This document shows positions 1-8,028 of a DNA stretch of 38,224 nt, piece by piece. Within the stretch, counting starts at the first letter, position 1, and every line of letters starts with the position of its first letter. The DNA lies in assembly GCA_030643245.1 (NCBI GenBank), contig DAOWME010000003.1, forward strand, positions 1 through 38,224, given 5' to 3'. The notes below the pieces were generated by a model. The model was given only the letters and a program-made list of their open reading frames with translations. It searched no databases and was not told where the DNA came from. The position numbers and the translations under genes were made by a program. Origin of the DNA: Deltaproteobacteria bacterium. GTDB taxonomy: Bacteria; Desulfobacterota; UBA8473.

Positions 1-151
1 GTGCATCTCATCTTCAGGCCATCTTTGCCCGATCTTCAAACACAAAATCCTCAAAATAGTTCGACTATTCCTGCGGTTTTGCGTTTTCAGATCGAACAAA
101 TCTAACCTAAATCTAAGCGCCAACTTGAGGAAGTTATTTCGGCCACGTCCC
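1..151 (+). repeat. Family A inverted-repeat element, copy 1 (left end cut by window edge)
   Basis: About 150 bp that match the right three quarters of a fuller copy at 28170-28371 nearly base for base, including the shared stretch that ends in the half-palindrome ttgaggaagttatttcg. Other copies lie at 37416-37718 and 38114-38224. This copy lacks the internal block containing cccccgatcgggg that copies 2 and 4 carry. No transposase is encoded, so the family looks like a non-autonomous (MITE-like) element. Confidence 0.8.
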
Positions 152-267
152 TTGTCAGGGTCACGGAAGACGAAGATTTTAACCTCAGGAATACAATGAG
201 TAGTATAAAATCTGAGTCTGACGCAGAGATTACGGAAAAGTACCATTTCTGGATGGGGGCTGGTTAA
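106..267 (+). other. Possible gene remnant joined to the repeat
   Basis: An open frame of 53 codons starts inside the repeat and runs past its end to a TAA. The part outside the repeat is acidic and fairly coding-like (it ends in TEKYHFWMGAG), but there is no ribosome binding site and the only ATG, at 196, would leave 23 residues. It may be the 3' tail of a gene cut off by the element, or chance. I do not recognise the protein. Nothing else gene-like is visible between 268 and 911. Confidence 0.15.
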
Positions 268-592
268 CAACGGGAAACAAGAAACAAACCAGGAGGGGGG
301 GGTAAAAAAGGTTACACGCGTTTGATAATTCCAAAGCTTGGTCTCAGTATCTGTTACTTTTATGTAACCATCCAAGAATGTGACCTAAGTTTTTATAAAC
401 AGGGCAAAATGTCATCTTGGAGGAACAAAGACGATAAAAAGATGTTACATTTTCTTCACGTCTCGGCCATCGAATCACATCCAGTCATCTTAATAAAGTA
501 CCCTGAACATGATCCGCTTTCATCCTTTTAAAAGACCATAACACCTTGATTATTATGGTTTTGGTGAGAATCTCTGCAAACGAGTGAGGCGA

Positions 593-610
593 TGAATGAA
601 GATTCATTCA
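593..610. promoter_or_regulatory. Imperfect FadR-like palindromic operator
   Basis: An 18-bp palindrome (TGAATGAAGATTCATTCA, one mismatched pair at the centre) that closely resembles the perfect palindrome at 1656-1677 and the published operator of Bacillus FadR (YsiA, TetR family), TGAATGAATAnTCATTCA. It lies upstream of the ferredoxin gene at 912. No TetR regulator is encoded in the window, so the regulator is unknown. Confidence 0.4.
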
Positions 611-619
611 ATTTTTTTA

Positions 620-648
620 TTGACACCGGGCTTGCAACCATGATACAA
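620..648 (+). promoter_or_regulatory. Possible sigma-70 promoter
   Basis: A perfect -35 box TTGACA at 620-625 follows the palindrome at 593-610 by 9 bases. The matching -10 region around 643-648 (atacaa) is poor, so this is a weak prediction. It would give a leader of about 250 bases before the ferredoxin at 912. Confidence 0.25.
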
Positions 649-911
649 AAGCCCGAAATTACGAAATTAGGGCTCACATTAAGCAATAAACACTTGGAAA
701 TTAAGTAAGTTATGGTCCTGAGATTTAAATGATTTCTAGTTGCAGTACATCCCTGGTATTTAGGCCCTTACTTCTACAATTTTAACAAGGGATCTCCTTG
801 CCCGGGTTTATCCCGGCACAACTTTTGCTGATTGTTGCTCATCAAGTGAATGGCCGAGAACATTGTATGGTATGGCTCCGGATGGTTCACAGTATTTATC
901 AGAGTTGGGCA

Positions 912-1130
912 ATGGTCAGCATCTTGATAGACGAAGAAAAGTGCAATTGTTGTGGATTGTGCGTGGGCGTATGCCCGAATGAGATATTGGTAAAAAGATC
1001 GGATGGTTGTTCTCCTCTGGTAACGGATGGAGAATGCTTTGGGTGCGAGAATTGTATAGTGATATGCGAGACTGGGGCCATTAGGATTATTGAAGAAGGT
1101 GAGGACGCCCCAAACGGGACAAAAACGTGA
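912..1130 (+). CDS. Small 2[4Fe-4S] ferredoxin
   Basis: A 72-residue ferredoxin-like electron carrier. The first cluster motif is CNCCGLCVGVCP (Cys11, 14, 17, 21, plus an extra Cys13) and the second is CFGCENCIVICETG, both with the CxxCxxCxxxC spacing of bacterial-type ferredoxins binding two [4Fe-4S] clusters. The frame is open further upstream to 798, but those residues do not look like ferredoxin; ATG 912, giving MVSILIDEEKC, fits the usual N-terminus, although no good ribosome binding site precedes it. The tail after the second motif is short and charged. It is the first recognisable gene before the sulfate reduction genes and may serve them as an electron donor, which is inference from position only. 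Confidence 0.7.
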   Translation: MVSILIDEEKCNCCGLCVGVCPNEILVKRSDGCSPLVTDGECFGCENCIVICETGAIRIIEEGEDAPNGTKT

Positions 1131-1218
1131 CAAAGAGCCCCCGTTTTTGGCGAACTCGGATGGAGCACGGTAAGGGAACTCGGTAACGGATCCAAGAGTT
1201 AGAAAGGGGAGGTATCAG

Positions 1219-1542
1219 ATGGCAGATTATTATGTCAATGTCTTTATGGATGATGAAAAACTGAAGAAGATCGAAGATGCGGGGTTGGCAGGTGAGGTGA
1301 AGGAGATAGATGGCAAGAAATCGGTCCAAGTAGGCCTTAGTAAGAAGGAACATAAAAAGCTTTGCAAGAGTTTTCCGGATATGGCCACAGACGCTTCGAA
1401 TTGCTGTGTGCTTCCGGAAGAGGCAGAGAATACATTACTGGGTTTTGTAACGGACATGAAGACCCTCGATGTCATGAAGGCTGCAATCATGAAGCTCTAC
1501 AACCCCCTTGCAGGCAAGGATATCCGTAGTAGGATGCATTAA
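1219..1542 (+). CDS. Small protein of unknown function
   Basis: A 107-residue acidic/lysine-rich, apparently soluble protein without signal peptide or membrane segment. The start is supported by a strong ribosome binding site (GGGGAGG at 1206-1212, six bases before ATG). It has three cysteines, Cys49 and the adjacent pair Cys62-Cys63, in the middle of the chain. I do not recognise a family. It follows the ferredoxin by 88 bases and probably shares its transcript; a separate promoter begins after it, at 1612. The position just before the dsr genes suggests but does not show a link to sulfur metabolism. Confidence 0.7.
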   Translation: MADYYVNVFMDDEKLKKIEDAGLAGEVKEIDGKKSVQVGLSKKEHKKLCKSFPDMATDASNCCVLPEEAENTLLGFVTDMKTLDVMKAAIMKLYNPLAGKDIRSRMH

Positions 1543-1611
1543 ATGGTGAGAGTTGTTGCAGACCGCCGACATTCATGAAGCAATTGATATTGCTTTTCCT
1601 TCAAAAAAGTA

Positions 1612-1640
1612 TTGACTTCTTCAAGGTGAAGTGCTATTTT
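1612..1640 (+). promoter_or_regulatory. Sigma-70-type promoter
   Basis: TTGACT at 1612-1617 and TATTTT at 1635-1640 are separated by exactly 17 bases, a good vegetative promoter layout. The predicted transcript start near 1647 lies a few bases before the palindrome at 1656-1677, so a bound repressor would block initiation or early elongation. It would drive the genes at 1781 and 2109 and perhaps dsrA onward. Confidence 0.5.
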
Positions 1641-1655
1641 TCATCCGTCGGAGGT

Positions 1656-1677
1656 AATGAATGAATATTCATTCATT
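1656..1677. promoter_or_regulatory. Perfect FadR-type palindromic operator
   Basis: A perfect 22-bp palindrome with core TGAATGAATATTCATTCA, just downstream of the promoter at 1612-1640. The core equals the consensus operator described for Bacillus FadR (YsiA), a TetR-family repressor released by long-chain acyl-CoA. A related imperfect copy is at 593-610. The regulator is not encoded here. Confidence 0.55.
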
Positions 1678-1780
1678 GTACTTCGTTAACTCGGGGGCGG
1701 GGAGATCGCATTTACGTTGGAATATTGATCTATTTGAAGGTAAGTAAAAGTAGTTGTTATCTAAATCGCAGGACGTATAA

Positions 1781-2125
1781 GTGAGCAGACTTTCCCCGGA
1801 AGAAGAGAAGAGGAAGAGAGCCATATTCGACGGTATGGCTGCCAAGAGACAGAATCGGATTCTCGACAAGGGATATGACGAGTGGGATCCTTTTCAGAAG
1901 CCGAAGGATCCCCTCGACATGAGGACCGATAAAAATAGAAATACTGCGGTGAAATTGGTAAAGGAGTTTCTGCAGACATGCAGCCACGAAAAATACAGCA
2001 ATGCTTACGGCCGAGGTGCATGGGACATATGCGTCGGCATTATCGGCAACAGCCAGCGACACATGGCGATGTACGAGTTTTCTTGCTGGTACAGGGACTT
2101 TTTAGGGAATGACAAGGATGAGTGA
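1781..2125 (+). CDS. Small protein of unknown function preceding a TPR protein
   Basis: A 114-residue soluble protein, basic at the N-terminus and rich in Asp/Lys, with Cys67, Cys84 and Cys102. No signal peptide, membrane segment or family I can name. The start is a GTG with only a weak ribosome binding site (AGGA), so a slightly different start is possible; there is no good ATG near it. Its last codons overlap the next gene by 17 bases, which implies translational coupling and a joint function with the TPR protein. The pair stands under its own promoter and palindromic operator, directly ahead of dsrAB. Confidence 0.7.
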   Translation: MSRLSPEEEKRKRAIFDGMAAKRQNRILDKGYDEWDPFQKPKDPLDMRTDKNRNTAVKLVKEFLQTCSHEKYSNAYGRGAWDICVGIIGNSQRHMAMYEFSCWYRDFLGNDKDE

Positions 2126-2738
2126 AGAGATCTCCACCGAAGAGTATATCAGAGACCTGAGACAGAATTTAAGGGAGAACCCAGGGTGCGCCCTTAATCA
2201 TTACAACCTCGCGATCGCACTCGTCAAGCATCATAAATGGGATGAAGCGATATCAGAGTTTAGGGCGGCAATAAATGAGAGCCCTCGTATGGTGGAAGCC
2301 CATGTCAACCTGAGTGGTATATACTTCCAGATGGGAGAGATGGAAAAAGGGATCGAACTCTGTAAGCATGTTATAGAGTTCAGACCCGACTTTGCTCCTC
2401 CATATGGTAATCTGGGGTTCGCTTATTTGGAACAGGGTGAGGTTGAGAAGGCAATAGAGATGCTAAGGAGGGCGGTCAAGAAAGACCCGGAATTTGTCCA
2501 GGCGCTGAGCACGCTTGGGGGCGCGTATCTCATGCAGGGAATGATTGAAGAGAGTATTGAGAACAGCAAGAAGGCAATTGATATCGCTCCAAATTTTGCC
2601 GTGGCACATAATAACCTGTCTATTGCATATCTTGAAAAGGGGGAGTTTAAAAAAGCCATCGAATATTGCGACAAGGCGATATCATTTGGGTTTGAAGTAC
2701 ACCCTGAGTTTTTAAAGGAGTTAGAGGCCTATCGTTAG
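2109..2738 (+). CDS. TPR-repeat protein
   Basis: A 209-residue cytoplasmic protein made almost entirely of five 34-residue tetratricopeptide repeats at about residues 27-60, 61-94, 95-128, 129-162 and 163-196, with the expected pattern of N-L-(A/G)-x-A-Y/L and A-I-E. Such repeats form a superhelical scaffold for protein-protein contacts, for example in assembly of multi-subunit enzymes. The gene overlaps the end of the preceding one, so the two are likely co-translated. A second in-frame ATG at 2118 is possible. No enzyme domain is attached. A role in assembling Dsr proteins is inference from position. Confidence 0.85.
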   Translation: MTRMSEEISTEEYIRDLRQNLRENPGCALNHYNLAIALVKHHKWDEAISEFRAAINESPRMVEAHVNLSGIYFQMGEMEKGIELCKHVIEFRPDFAPPYGNLGFAYLEQGEVEKAIEMLRRAVKKDPEFVQALSTLGGAYLMQGMIEESIENSKKAIDIAPNFAVAHNNLSIAYLEKGEFKKAIEYCDKAISFGFEVHPEFLKELEAYR

Positions 2739-2773
2739 TGAAGTTAAGAGCAGTTTTAGCAAGATAACTTCAC
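2738..2773 (+). other. Hairpin after the TPR gene
   Basis: A perfect 9-bp inverted repeat, gtgaagtta and taacttcac, with an 18-base loop starts at the last base of the TPR stop codon. It is not followed by a run of T, so it is a poor rho-independent terminator; it may stabilise the transcript end or act as a weak terminator before dsrA. Confidence 0.3.
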
Positions 2774-2889
2774 ATTTAGACATATGGTTTTATTTTGTAT
2801 GTGTCTCAGCGACCAACGGTTTGAATGACTCCGAAATCTTTGGGGAGGGGGTGAAGAGAGGGCAGTCCGCAGACAAGGGTTACAATTTA

Positions 2890-2901
2890 CTTAACAACGA
2901 A
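2890..2901 (+). promoter_or_regulatory. 12-base leader motif shared with sat
   Basis: CTTAACAACGAA stands 14 bases before the dsrA start, and the identical 12-mer occurs in the leader of sat at 23932-23943, in both cases just before the ribosome binding site. TTAACAA resembles a half site of the Rex redox regulator, but no matching second half is seen. A shared transcript start or regulatory signal is possible. Confidence 0.25.
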
Positions 2902-2914
2902 TGGAGGTATTTTA

Positions 2915-4222
2915 ATGACAAAACGTAAGACTCCTATGTTAGATGAGCTGGAGAAAGGAAGCTGGCCTAGTTTCGTATCTGATATGAAACAGGAGGCCGA
3001 AGCCAGAGAAAAGACGGATGTCGATTTGCAGACCCCGAGGGAATGTGTCGATGATCTGCTCGGTCTTCTTGAACTTACATATGTGGACAAGGTGGTCCAC
3101 TGGAAACACGGTGGAATTGTCGGCGTATTCGGATACGGCGGCGGTGTTATCGGCAGATACTGCGACCAGCCCGAAGAATTTCCGGGTGTGAGAGACTTCC
3201 ATACAATGCGCGTCAATCAACCGTCGAGCAAGTTTTATTCCTCGGAATACTTGAGGCAAGTATGTGAATTATGGGAGAGACGTGGTAGCGGCCTGACCAA
3301 TATGCATGGTTCCACGGGTGATATCATCCTGCTTGGGACCACTACACCGCAGTTGGAAGAGGTCTTCTGGGAACTGACCCATAACCTTGATCAGGATCTC
3401 GGTGGGTCCGGTTCCAACCTGAGAACCCCATCCTGCTGTATAGGGAAGGCCAGATGCGAATTTGCCTGTTACGATACCCAGGCTATCTGCACTGAGTTTA
3501 CTATGGAATATCAGGATGAGTTGCATAGGCCCGCATTTCCTTATAAGTTCAAGTTTAAGTTCGATGGATGTCCTAACGGTTGTGTGGCAGCCATTGCCAG
3601 GGCCGACATGTCGATTATCGGCGCATGGCGAGACGATATACGAATAGACCAGGAAGCTGTCAATGCTTATGTCGGGGGTGAGATCAAACCCAACGGAGGA
3701 GCCCATTCCGGGCGTGACTGGGGGGCCTTCGATATTCAAAAAGAGGTGGTCGACCTTTGTCCCACCGAATGTATGTCATGGGATGGAAAGAAATTGGGGA
3801 TTTACAATAAAGAATGTAACCGTTGTATGCATTGTATAAATGTGATGCCCAGAGCCCTGAGGATAGGAGAGGATACAGGCGCCTCCATTCTCTTTGGAGC
3901 AAAGGCCCCTATCTTGGAGGGCGCTCAGATGTCCACATTGACTATCCCGTTCATGAAGATCGAGGAGCCGTATGAGGAACTAAAGGATATTGTCGAGAAG
4001 GTGTGGGATTATTGGTCTGAAGAGGGTAAGAACAGAGAACGCCTTGGTGAGTTGATACAGAGAGAGGGCTTTCAGAAGTTCCTCGAAGTCTGTGAACTCG
4101 ATGCAGACCCTCGAATGATCCAGGAGCCTCGATCTAACCCTTACATCTTTTGGAAGGAGGAGGATGTTCCGGGTGGATGGGAGAGGGATATCAATGAATT
4201 TAGGAAAAAACACCAGAAATAG
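2915..4222 (+). CDS. dsrA: Dissimilatory sulfite reductase, alpha subunit
   Basis: Cytoplasmic DsrA, which with DsrB reduces sulfite using siroheme coupled to a [4Fe-4S] cluster. The 435 residues match the usual length (about 437). Siroheme-cluster cysteines are in SCCIGKARCEFAC (Cys175-x5-Cys181) and in DGCPNGC (Cys219-x3-Cys223). The inserted ferredoxin domain has Cys282 and Cys286 (CPTEC) and Cys301, 304 and 307 (CNRCMHC). The TRN-type substrate loop and the GSGSNLRTP stretch are typical. A strong ribosome binding site (GGAGG at 2903-2907) fixes the start. dsrB follows after 12 bases. The presence of dsrD and dsrN downstream indicates the reductive type. Confidence 0.98.
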   Translation: MTKRKTPMLDELEKGSWPSFVSDMKQEAEAREKTDVDLQTPRECVDDLLGLLELTYVDKVVHWKHGGIVGVFGYGGGVIGRYCDQPEEFPGVRDFHTMRVNQPSSKFYSSEYLRQVCELWERRGSGLTNMHGSTGDIILLGTTTPQLEEVFWELTHNLDQDLGGSGSNLRTPSCCIGKARCEFACYDTQAICTEFTMEYQDELHRPAFPYKFKFKFDGCPNGCVAAIARADMSIIGAWRDDIRIDQEAVNAYVGGEIKPNGGAHSGRDWGAFDIQKEVVDLCPTECMSWDGKKLGIYNKECNRCMHCINVMPRALRIGEDTGASILFGAKAPILEGAQMSTLTIPFMKIEEPYEELKDIVEKVWDYWSEEGKNRERLGELIQREGFQKFLEVCELDADPRMIQEPRSNPYIFWKEEDVPGGWERDINEFRKKHQK

Positions 4223-4234
4223 GAGGTTTTATCA

Positions 4235-5350
4235 ATGGTCTATGATCCAAGTGATCCATTGAAGGATAGGATAACTGATATAGGTCCGAAAAATTACAAG
4301 GAGTTTTTACCTAATGTAATCAAAGAGAATTACGGGAAGTGGCTTTACCATGAGATCCTTGAACCGGGCGTACTTATGCACGTCTCGGAAACGGGAGACA
4401 AGGTTTACACCGTTAGGGTCGGTGGATGCCGCCTCATGAGTGTTACACACATACGTGAGATATGTGAGATCGCAGACAAACACTGTGACGGATACATGAG
4501 GTTCACCACCCGCAATAATATCGAGTTTATGGTCGATGACGAAGCAAAGTTGAAACCCTTGATGGAAGACCTTGATGGCAGAGAGTTTTCGGCAGGGTCC
4601 AAGAAATTCCCGAGGGGCGGTACAGGTGCCGGTCTTACCAACATCGTGCATACCCAGGGCTGGATCCACTGCCATACACCGGCCATCGATGCTTCCGGCG
4701 TTGTAAAGTGCGTGATGGACGAACTGTTCGATGATTTCCAGGGCATGAGATTTCCGGCGCAGGTCAGAATATCCCTCGCCTGCTGTCTCAATATGTGCGG
4801 CGCAGTCCACTGCTCCGACATCGCTATCCTGGGAATCCATCGCAAGCCCCCGATGCTTGACCATGAGAATCTCGACAATATGTGTGAGATCCCGTTGGCA
4901 ATAGCAGCATGCCCAACCGGGGCTATCAAACCGGCTAAGGTTGACGGTAAGAAGAGCGTTGCGGTTAAAAATGAGAGGTGCATGTTCTGCGGCAATTGTT
5001 ATACCATGTGCCCTAGCATGCCGTTGGCTGATGAAGAGGGGAGTGGCGTCGCCCTGCTGGTGGGAGGCAAGATATCGAACAGGATAAGCGAGCCGAAGTT
5101 CTCAAAGGTGGTGGTTCCCTTTATCCCCAATGAGCCCCCGCGTTGGCCGTCAACCGTTGATGCGATCAAGAAGATCCTCTATGCATACGTAGATGACGCA
5201 AAGAAATACGAACGCCTCGGTGATTGGGCCGAGAGGATCGGCTGGGAGAGGTTTTTTGATAAGACCGGCCTGCCTTTCTCGGGACATCTCATCGACGATT
5301 ATCGCTTCGCATATACGACCTGGCGTCAGAGCACACAATTCAAATTCTAA
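4235..5350 (+). CDS. dsrB: Dissimilatory sulfite reductase, beta subunit
   Basis: Cytoplasmic DsrB, 371 residues, carrying the catalytically active siroheme. Ligand region: Cys146 (GWIHCHTP) and [12 protein letters not shown] with Cys183, Cys184, Cys188 and Cys193. The ferredoxin domain is complete, with Cys226 (ACPTG) and a classical [12 protein letters not shown] motif (Cys249, 252, 255, 259), the likely electron entry. TTRNNIEF and GGTGAGLTN are characteristic of the family. The ribosome binding site AGGAGG and the short gap after dsrA show coupled expression. A hairpin separates it from dsrD. Confidence 0.98.
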   Translation: MVYDPSDPLKDRITDIGPKNYKEFLPNVIKENYGKWLYHEILEPGVLMHVSETGDKVYTVRVGGCRLMSVTHIREICEIADKHCDGYMRFTTRNNIEFMVDDEAKLKPLMEDLDGREFSAGSKKFPRGGTGAGLTNIVHTQGWIHCHTPAIDASGVVKCVMDELFDDFQGMRFPAQVRISLACCLNMCGAVHCSDIAILGIHRKPPMLDHENLDNMCEIPLAIAACPTGAIKPAKVDGKKSVAVKNERCMFCGNCYTMCPSMPLADEEGSGVALLVGGKISNRISEPKFSKVVVPFIPNEPPRWPSTVDAIKKILYAYVDDAKKYERLGDWAERIGWERFFDKTGLPFSGHLIDDYRFAYTTWRQSTQFKF

Positions 5351-5361
5351 TGAACGAAATA

Positions 5362-5409
5362 GTTCACAGGGATCAGTACGGTAACAAATCATCTCTGATC
5401 TCTGTGAAC
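5362..5409 (+). other. Inverted repeat between dsrB and dsrD
   Basis: Two 15-base arms, 5362-5376 and 5395-5409 (gttcacagggatcag and ctgatctctgtgaac), pair with one mismatch around an 18-base loop. The sequence after the stem (ctttaattaaaag) lacks a real T run, so this is more likely an mRNA stabiliser or partial terminator that lowers dsrD relative to dsrAB than a full stop. Confidence 0.55.
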
Positions 5410-5431
5410 CTTTAATTAAAAGAGGTGTCCA

Positions 5432-5674
5432 ATGGGGCCTGAAGAGGATAGACAGCTTATAGTCGATACACTGAAAAAGAAAAAAGGAAAGACGAAATTC
5501 TACCTGAAAGATTTCAATAAGATCTTTCCAGACAGGAAACCAAGGGAAGTGAAGAAGCTTGTAAATAAGATGGTCACTGAGGGGATCCTTGAGTACTGGT
5601 CAAGCGGGAGCACTACCTTGATCGGGCTGAAAGGCGCCGGTAAGCAGCACGACACTGAGGAAAAGGACGAATAA
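5432..5674 (+). CDS. dsrD: DsrD, allosteric activator of sulfite reductase
   Basis: An 80-residue protein of the size of known DsrD (about 78 residues), with a winged-helix fold: the pattern KFYLKDFNKIFPD then REVKKLVNKMVTEGILEYW is the helix-turn-helix-like core. DsrD has been shown in other sulfate reducers to bind DsrAB and raise sulfite reduction rather than bind DNA. The gene follows dsrB as in nearly all sulfate reducers and is a marker of the reductive pathway. The C-terminal tail (GKQHDTEEKDE) is charged and probably disordered. dsrN starts five bases after the stop. Confidence 0.95.
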   Translation: MGPEEDRQLIVDTLKKKKGKTKFYLKDFNKIFPDRKPREVKKLVNKMVTEGILEYWSSGSTTLIGLKGAGKQHDTEEKDE

Positions 5675-5679
5675 AGAGA

Positions 5680-7143
5680 ATGTATATGGACTGTCCCAGG
5701 ATAGCCTTCTCCGCATTGCGAGGAAATTCAGGCAAGACACTCTTGACTGTAGGTGTGGTAGCAAAGCTCCACAGGGATGGAAAGGCCGTCTCTCCTTTCA
5801 AGAAGGGGCCGGATTATATAGATGCGGCCTGGCTGGCCCTTGCGGCTGATCGTTCCTGTTACAACCTCGATGCGTTTTTGATGGAGCGGGAGGCCCTTAT
5901 TTCTTCCTTTACAACCCATGTGAGGCAGTCCGACTGCGCCATAATGGAGGGCAACAGGGGTCTCTTCGATGGAATGGACGCACACGGTAGTTACAGTACT
6001 GCCGAGCTCGCCAAGATGCTTCAGATGCCGGTGGTTCTCATAGTCGACTGCAGTATGGCAACCCGCACGGTCGCCGCAATGGTCCTCGGCTGTCAACACC
6101 TTGACCCTGAGGTGGCCATAAAGGGGGTCATTCTCAATCGGGTTCGGGGAAATCGCCACGAATCAATTGTGCGCCGTGCTGTAGAGGAGAATTGCGGAGT
6201 TTCAATATTGGGGGCCGTCCCCAGGATAAAAGGATCAGTCTTTCCGGAAAGGCATATGGGGCTCGTTCCACCTCAGGAACACCCGGGCGCCCGCAAAGCC
6301 GTGGACAAGGCTGTAGGGATTGTCGAAGAATTCATAGATGTAAAGGAAGTATGGAAGATTGCCTTAGAGGCGCCACCTCTCGACCTGATTGATTCTACTG
6401 AAGATAGATCACAAGAGGGGATGCAATTGATGCCTCGAAAAAGGCCGCGGATCGGATTTATCAGGGATTCTGCCTTCTGGTTTTACTATCCTGATAACCT
6501 GGAGGCCCTTGAAAGACTGGGGGCCGAAATGGTAGAGTGCAACGCCCTCCTGCAGGATGAGCTTCCGAGGTTGGATGCCCTGTACATCGGAGGGGGGTTT
6601 CCTGAGACCCATGCCGAGGCCCTGGCTGCCAACTCAGGTTTCCGAAGGTCTCTGAATGAGGCAGTAGAAGATGGACTTCCCGTGTATGCGGAGTGTGGCG
6701 GGCTGATGTATCTTGGGAGAAACCTGTTAATTGACGGAAGCACTTTCCCCATGACCGGTGTCTTTCCCTTGACTATTGAACTGAAAAGAAGTCCCCAGGG
6801 TCATGGGTACACCATCCTTGAAGTTGATAAACCCAACCCCTATTTCAAAGTAGGGGAGGCCATATGCGGCCATGAGTTTCACTATTCCAGAATCGTGGAT
6901 TTAGCGGAAAAAGAGATGCCCCTGGCATTTAAAGTCAGGAGAGGATGCGGTGTAGATGGGAGAAGGGATGGACTATATTACAGGAATGTCTTGGCAACAT
7001 ACTCTCATCTCCACGTTTTAGGGAAAAAAGAATGGGCTGAGGGTCTCTTTGACCTGGCCATTTCTTATGGTCATAAGCCCGGGAGAAAAAGAGAAGATGT
7101 GCCCTTTAACGAGGGTAATCTCCCCGCTGCCCTGAATTTCTGA
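5680..7143 (+). CDS. dsrN: DsrN, siroheme amidase (CobB-type a,c-diamide synthase)
   Basis: A 487-residue glutamine-dependent amidotransferase of the cobyrinate a,c-diamide synthase (CobB/CbiA) family; in dsr clusters this paralogue is called dsrN and is thought to amidate siroheme to the siroamide found in DsrAB. N-terminal ATP-dependent synthase domain: SALRGNSGKT (residues 11-20), KKGPDYIDAAWL and EGNRGLFDG. C-terminal class I glutaminase: nucleophile Cys339 in YAECGGLMYL, and His443/His445 near the end (YSHLH). The start at 5680 follows GAGA and lies five bases after dsrD; ATG 5686 is an alternative. A role in cobalamin synthesis cannot be excluded, because a cobN gene lies in the same window, but the position argues for siroheme. 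Confidence 0.9.
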   Translation: MYMDCPRIAFSALRGNSGKTLLTVGVVAKLHRDGKAVSPFKKGPDYIDAAWLALAADRSCYNLDAFLMEREALISSFTTHVRQSDCAIMEGNRGLFDGMDAHGSYSTAELAKMLQMPVVLIVDCSMATRTVAAMVLGCQHLDPEVAIKGVILNRVRGNRHESIVRRAVEENCGVSILGAVPRIKGSVFPERHMGLVPPQEHPGARKAVDKAVGIVEEFIDVKEVWKIALEAPPLDLIDSTEDRSQEGMQLMPRKRPRIGFIRDSAFWFYYPDNLEALERLGAEMVECNALLQDELPRLDALYIGGGFPETHAEALAANSGFRRSLNEAVEDGLPVYAECGGLMYLGRNLLIDGSTFPMTGVFPLTIELKRSPQGHGYTILEVDKPNPYFKVGEAICGHEFHYSRIVDLAEKEMPLAFKVRRGCGVDGRRDGLYYRNVLATYSHLHVLGKKEWAEGLFDLAISYGHKPGRKREDVPFNEGNLPAALNF

Positions 7144-7162
7144 TGGAAACGCCAGTGGAAGA

Positions 7163-7990
7163 ATGGAAGATGTACGCGTTGCTGTGGTGGTAATGGAATC
7201 AGTGGTGGGAAGAACATCTGACAACCTGACGCGAATAGAGGCATTTGCCCTGGACGCTGCTGCTCAAGGGGCAGACCTGGTCTGTTTTCCTGAAGCGAGC
7301 ATAACGGGGTACCGTGTTGATGCAACGATTGCAACCTATGCTGAACCCATCCCCGGACCCAGTAGCAACGTTTTAGTTAGTCTATCTAAGTATACCGGTC
7401 TCACAATATTGAGCGGCTTGATAGAGAGAGGAGAAGATGACGACCTCTTTATCAGTCATATCGTCACATCTCCCGATGGATTGGGGGATGTCTACAGGAA
7501 ACTCCACCTTGCCCCGAATGAAGAAAATGTATACAGCCATGGCGACAGGCTACCCACGTATAGATATGGCGAGACGACCTTTGGCGTTGAATTATGCTAT
7601 GACACACATTTTCCGGAACTGACTACTGTCCTGGCTCTCCGGGGGGTAGAAGTCCTTTTTCTGCCTTATGCCTCTCCTAGAGAGACCCCCATGGAGAAAA
7701 GGGAACGATGGATCCGGTACCTTTCAGCACGTGCTTATGATAATAGCATATTTGTGGTGGCGTGCAATCAGGTCGGGCGTTACGATACCGGACTGACATT
7801 TCCGGGAGTGGCCATTATCTTCGACCCGAAAGGTAGGGTTATGACTGAGAGTTGTGGTAAGGGTGAAAGTATGGCGATAACTGATTTGAGGTCCGGTGTT
7901 TTGAAACAGGTTCGAGAAAGTAAAATGGGCTTCTTTTTGAGTCGTCGTCGGCCGGAGGTATATAGGTCGCTTTCAGATTCGTTTAATTAA
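7163..7990 (+). CDS. Nitrilase-superfamily carbon-nitrogen hydrolase
   Basis: A 275-residue cytoplasmic hydrolase with the complete catalytic triad of the superfamily: Glu44 (CFPEASITGY), Lys113 (YRKLHLAPNE) and Cys145 (GVELCYDTHFPE). Members cleave amides or carbamoyl groups, and a few act on nitriles. The substrate cannot be read from sequence; the Lys motif followed by ENVYSHGD is closer to amidase/carbamoylase branches than to true nitrilases. It starts 19 bases after dsrN and dsrC starts 38 bases after it, so it is embedded in the dsr operon. Adjacent to a glutamine amidotransferase it could trim an amidated tetrapyrrole or supply ammonia; both are speculation. Confidence 0.88.
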   Translation: MEDVRVAVVVMESVVGRTSDNLTRIEAFALDAAAQGADLVCFPEASITGYRVDATIATYAEPIPGPSSNVLVSLSKYTGLTILSGLIERGEDDDLFISHIVTSPDGLGDVYRKLHLAPNEENVYSHGDRLPTYRYGETTFGVELCYDTHFPELTTVLALRGVEVLFLPYASPRETPMEKRERWIRYLSARAYDNSIFVVACNQVGRYDTGLTFPGVAIIFDPKGRVMTESCGKGESMAITDLRSGVLKQVRESKMGFFLSRRRPEVYRSLSDSFN

Positions 7991-8028
7991 CAAAAATTGA
8001 CAATAACAAAAAAGAGGAGGTAAAGAAT

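Noticed and set aside
322-531. 69-residue open frame
   Set aside because: No ribosome binding site, no recognisable composition or family, and it lies between repeat and operator sequence.
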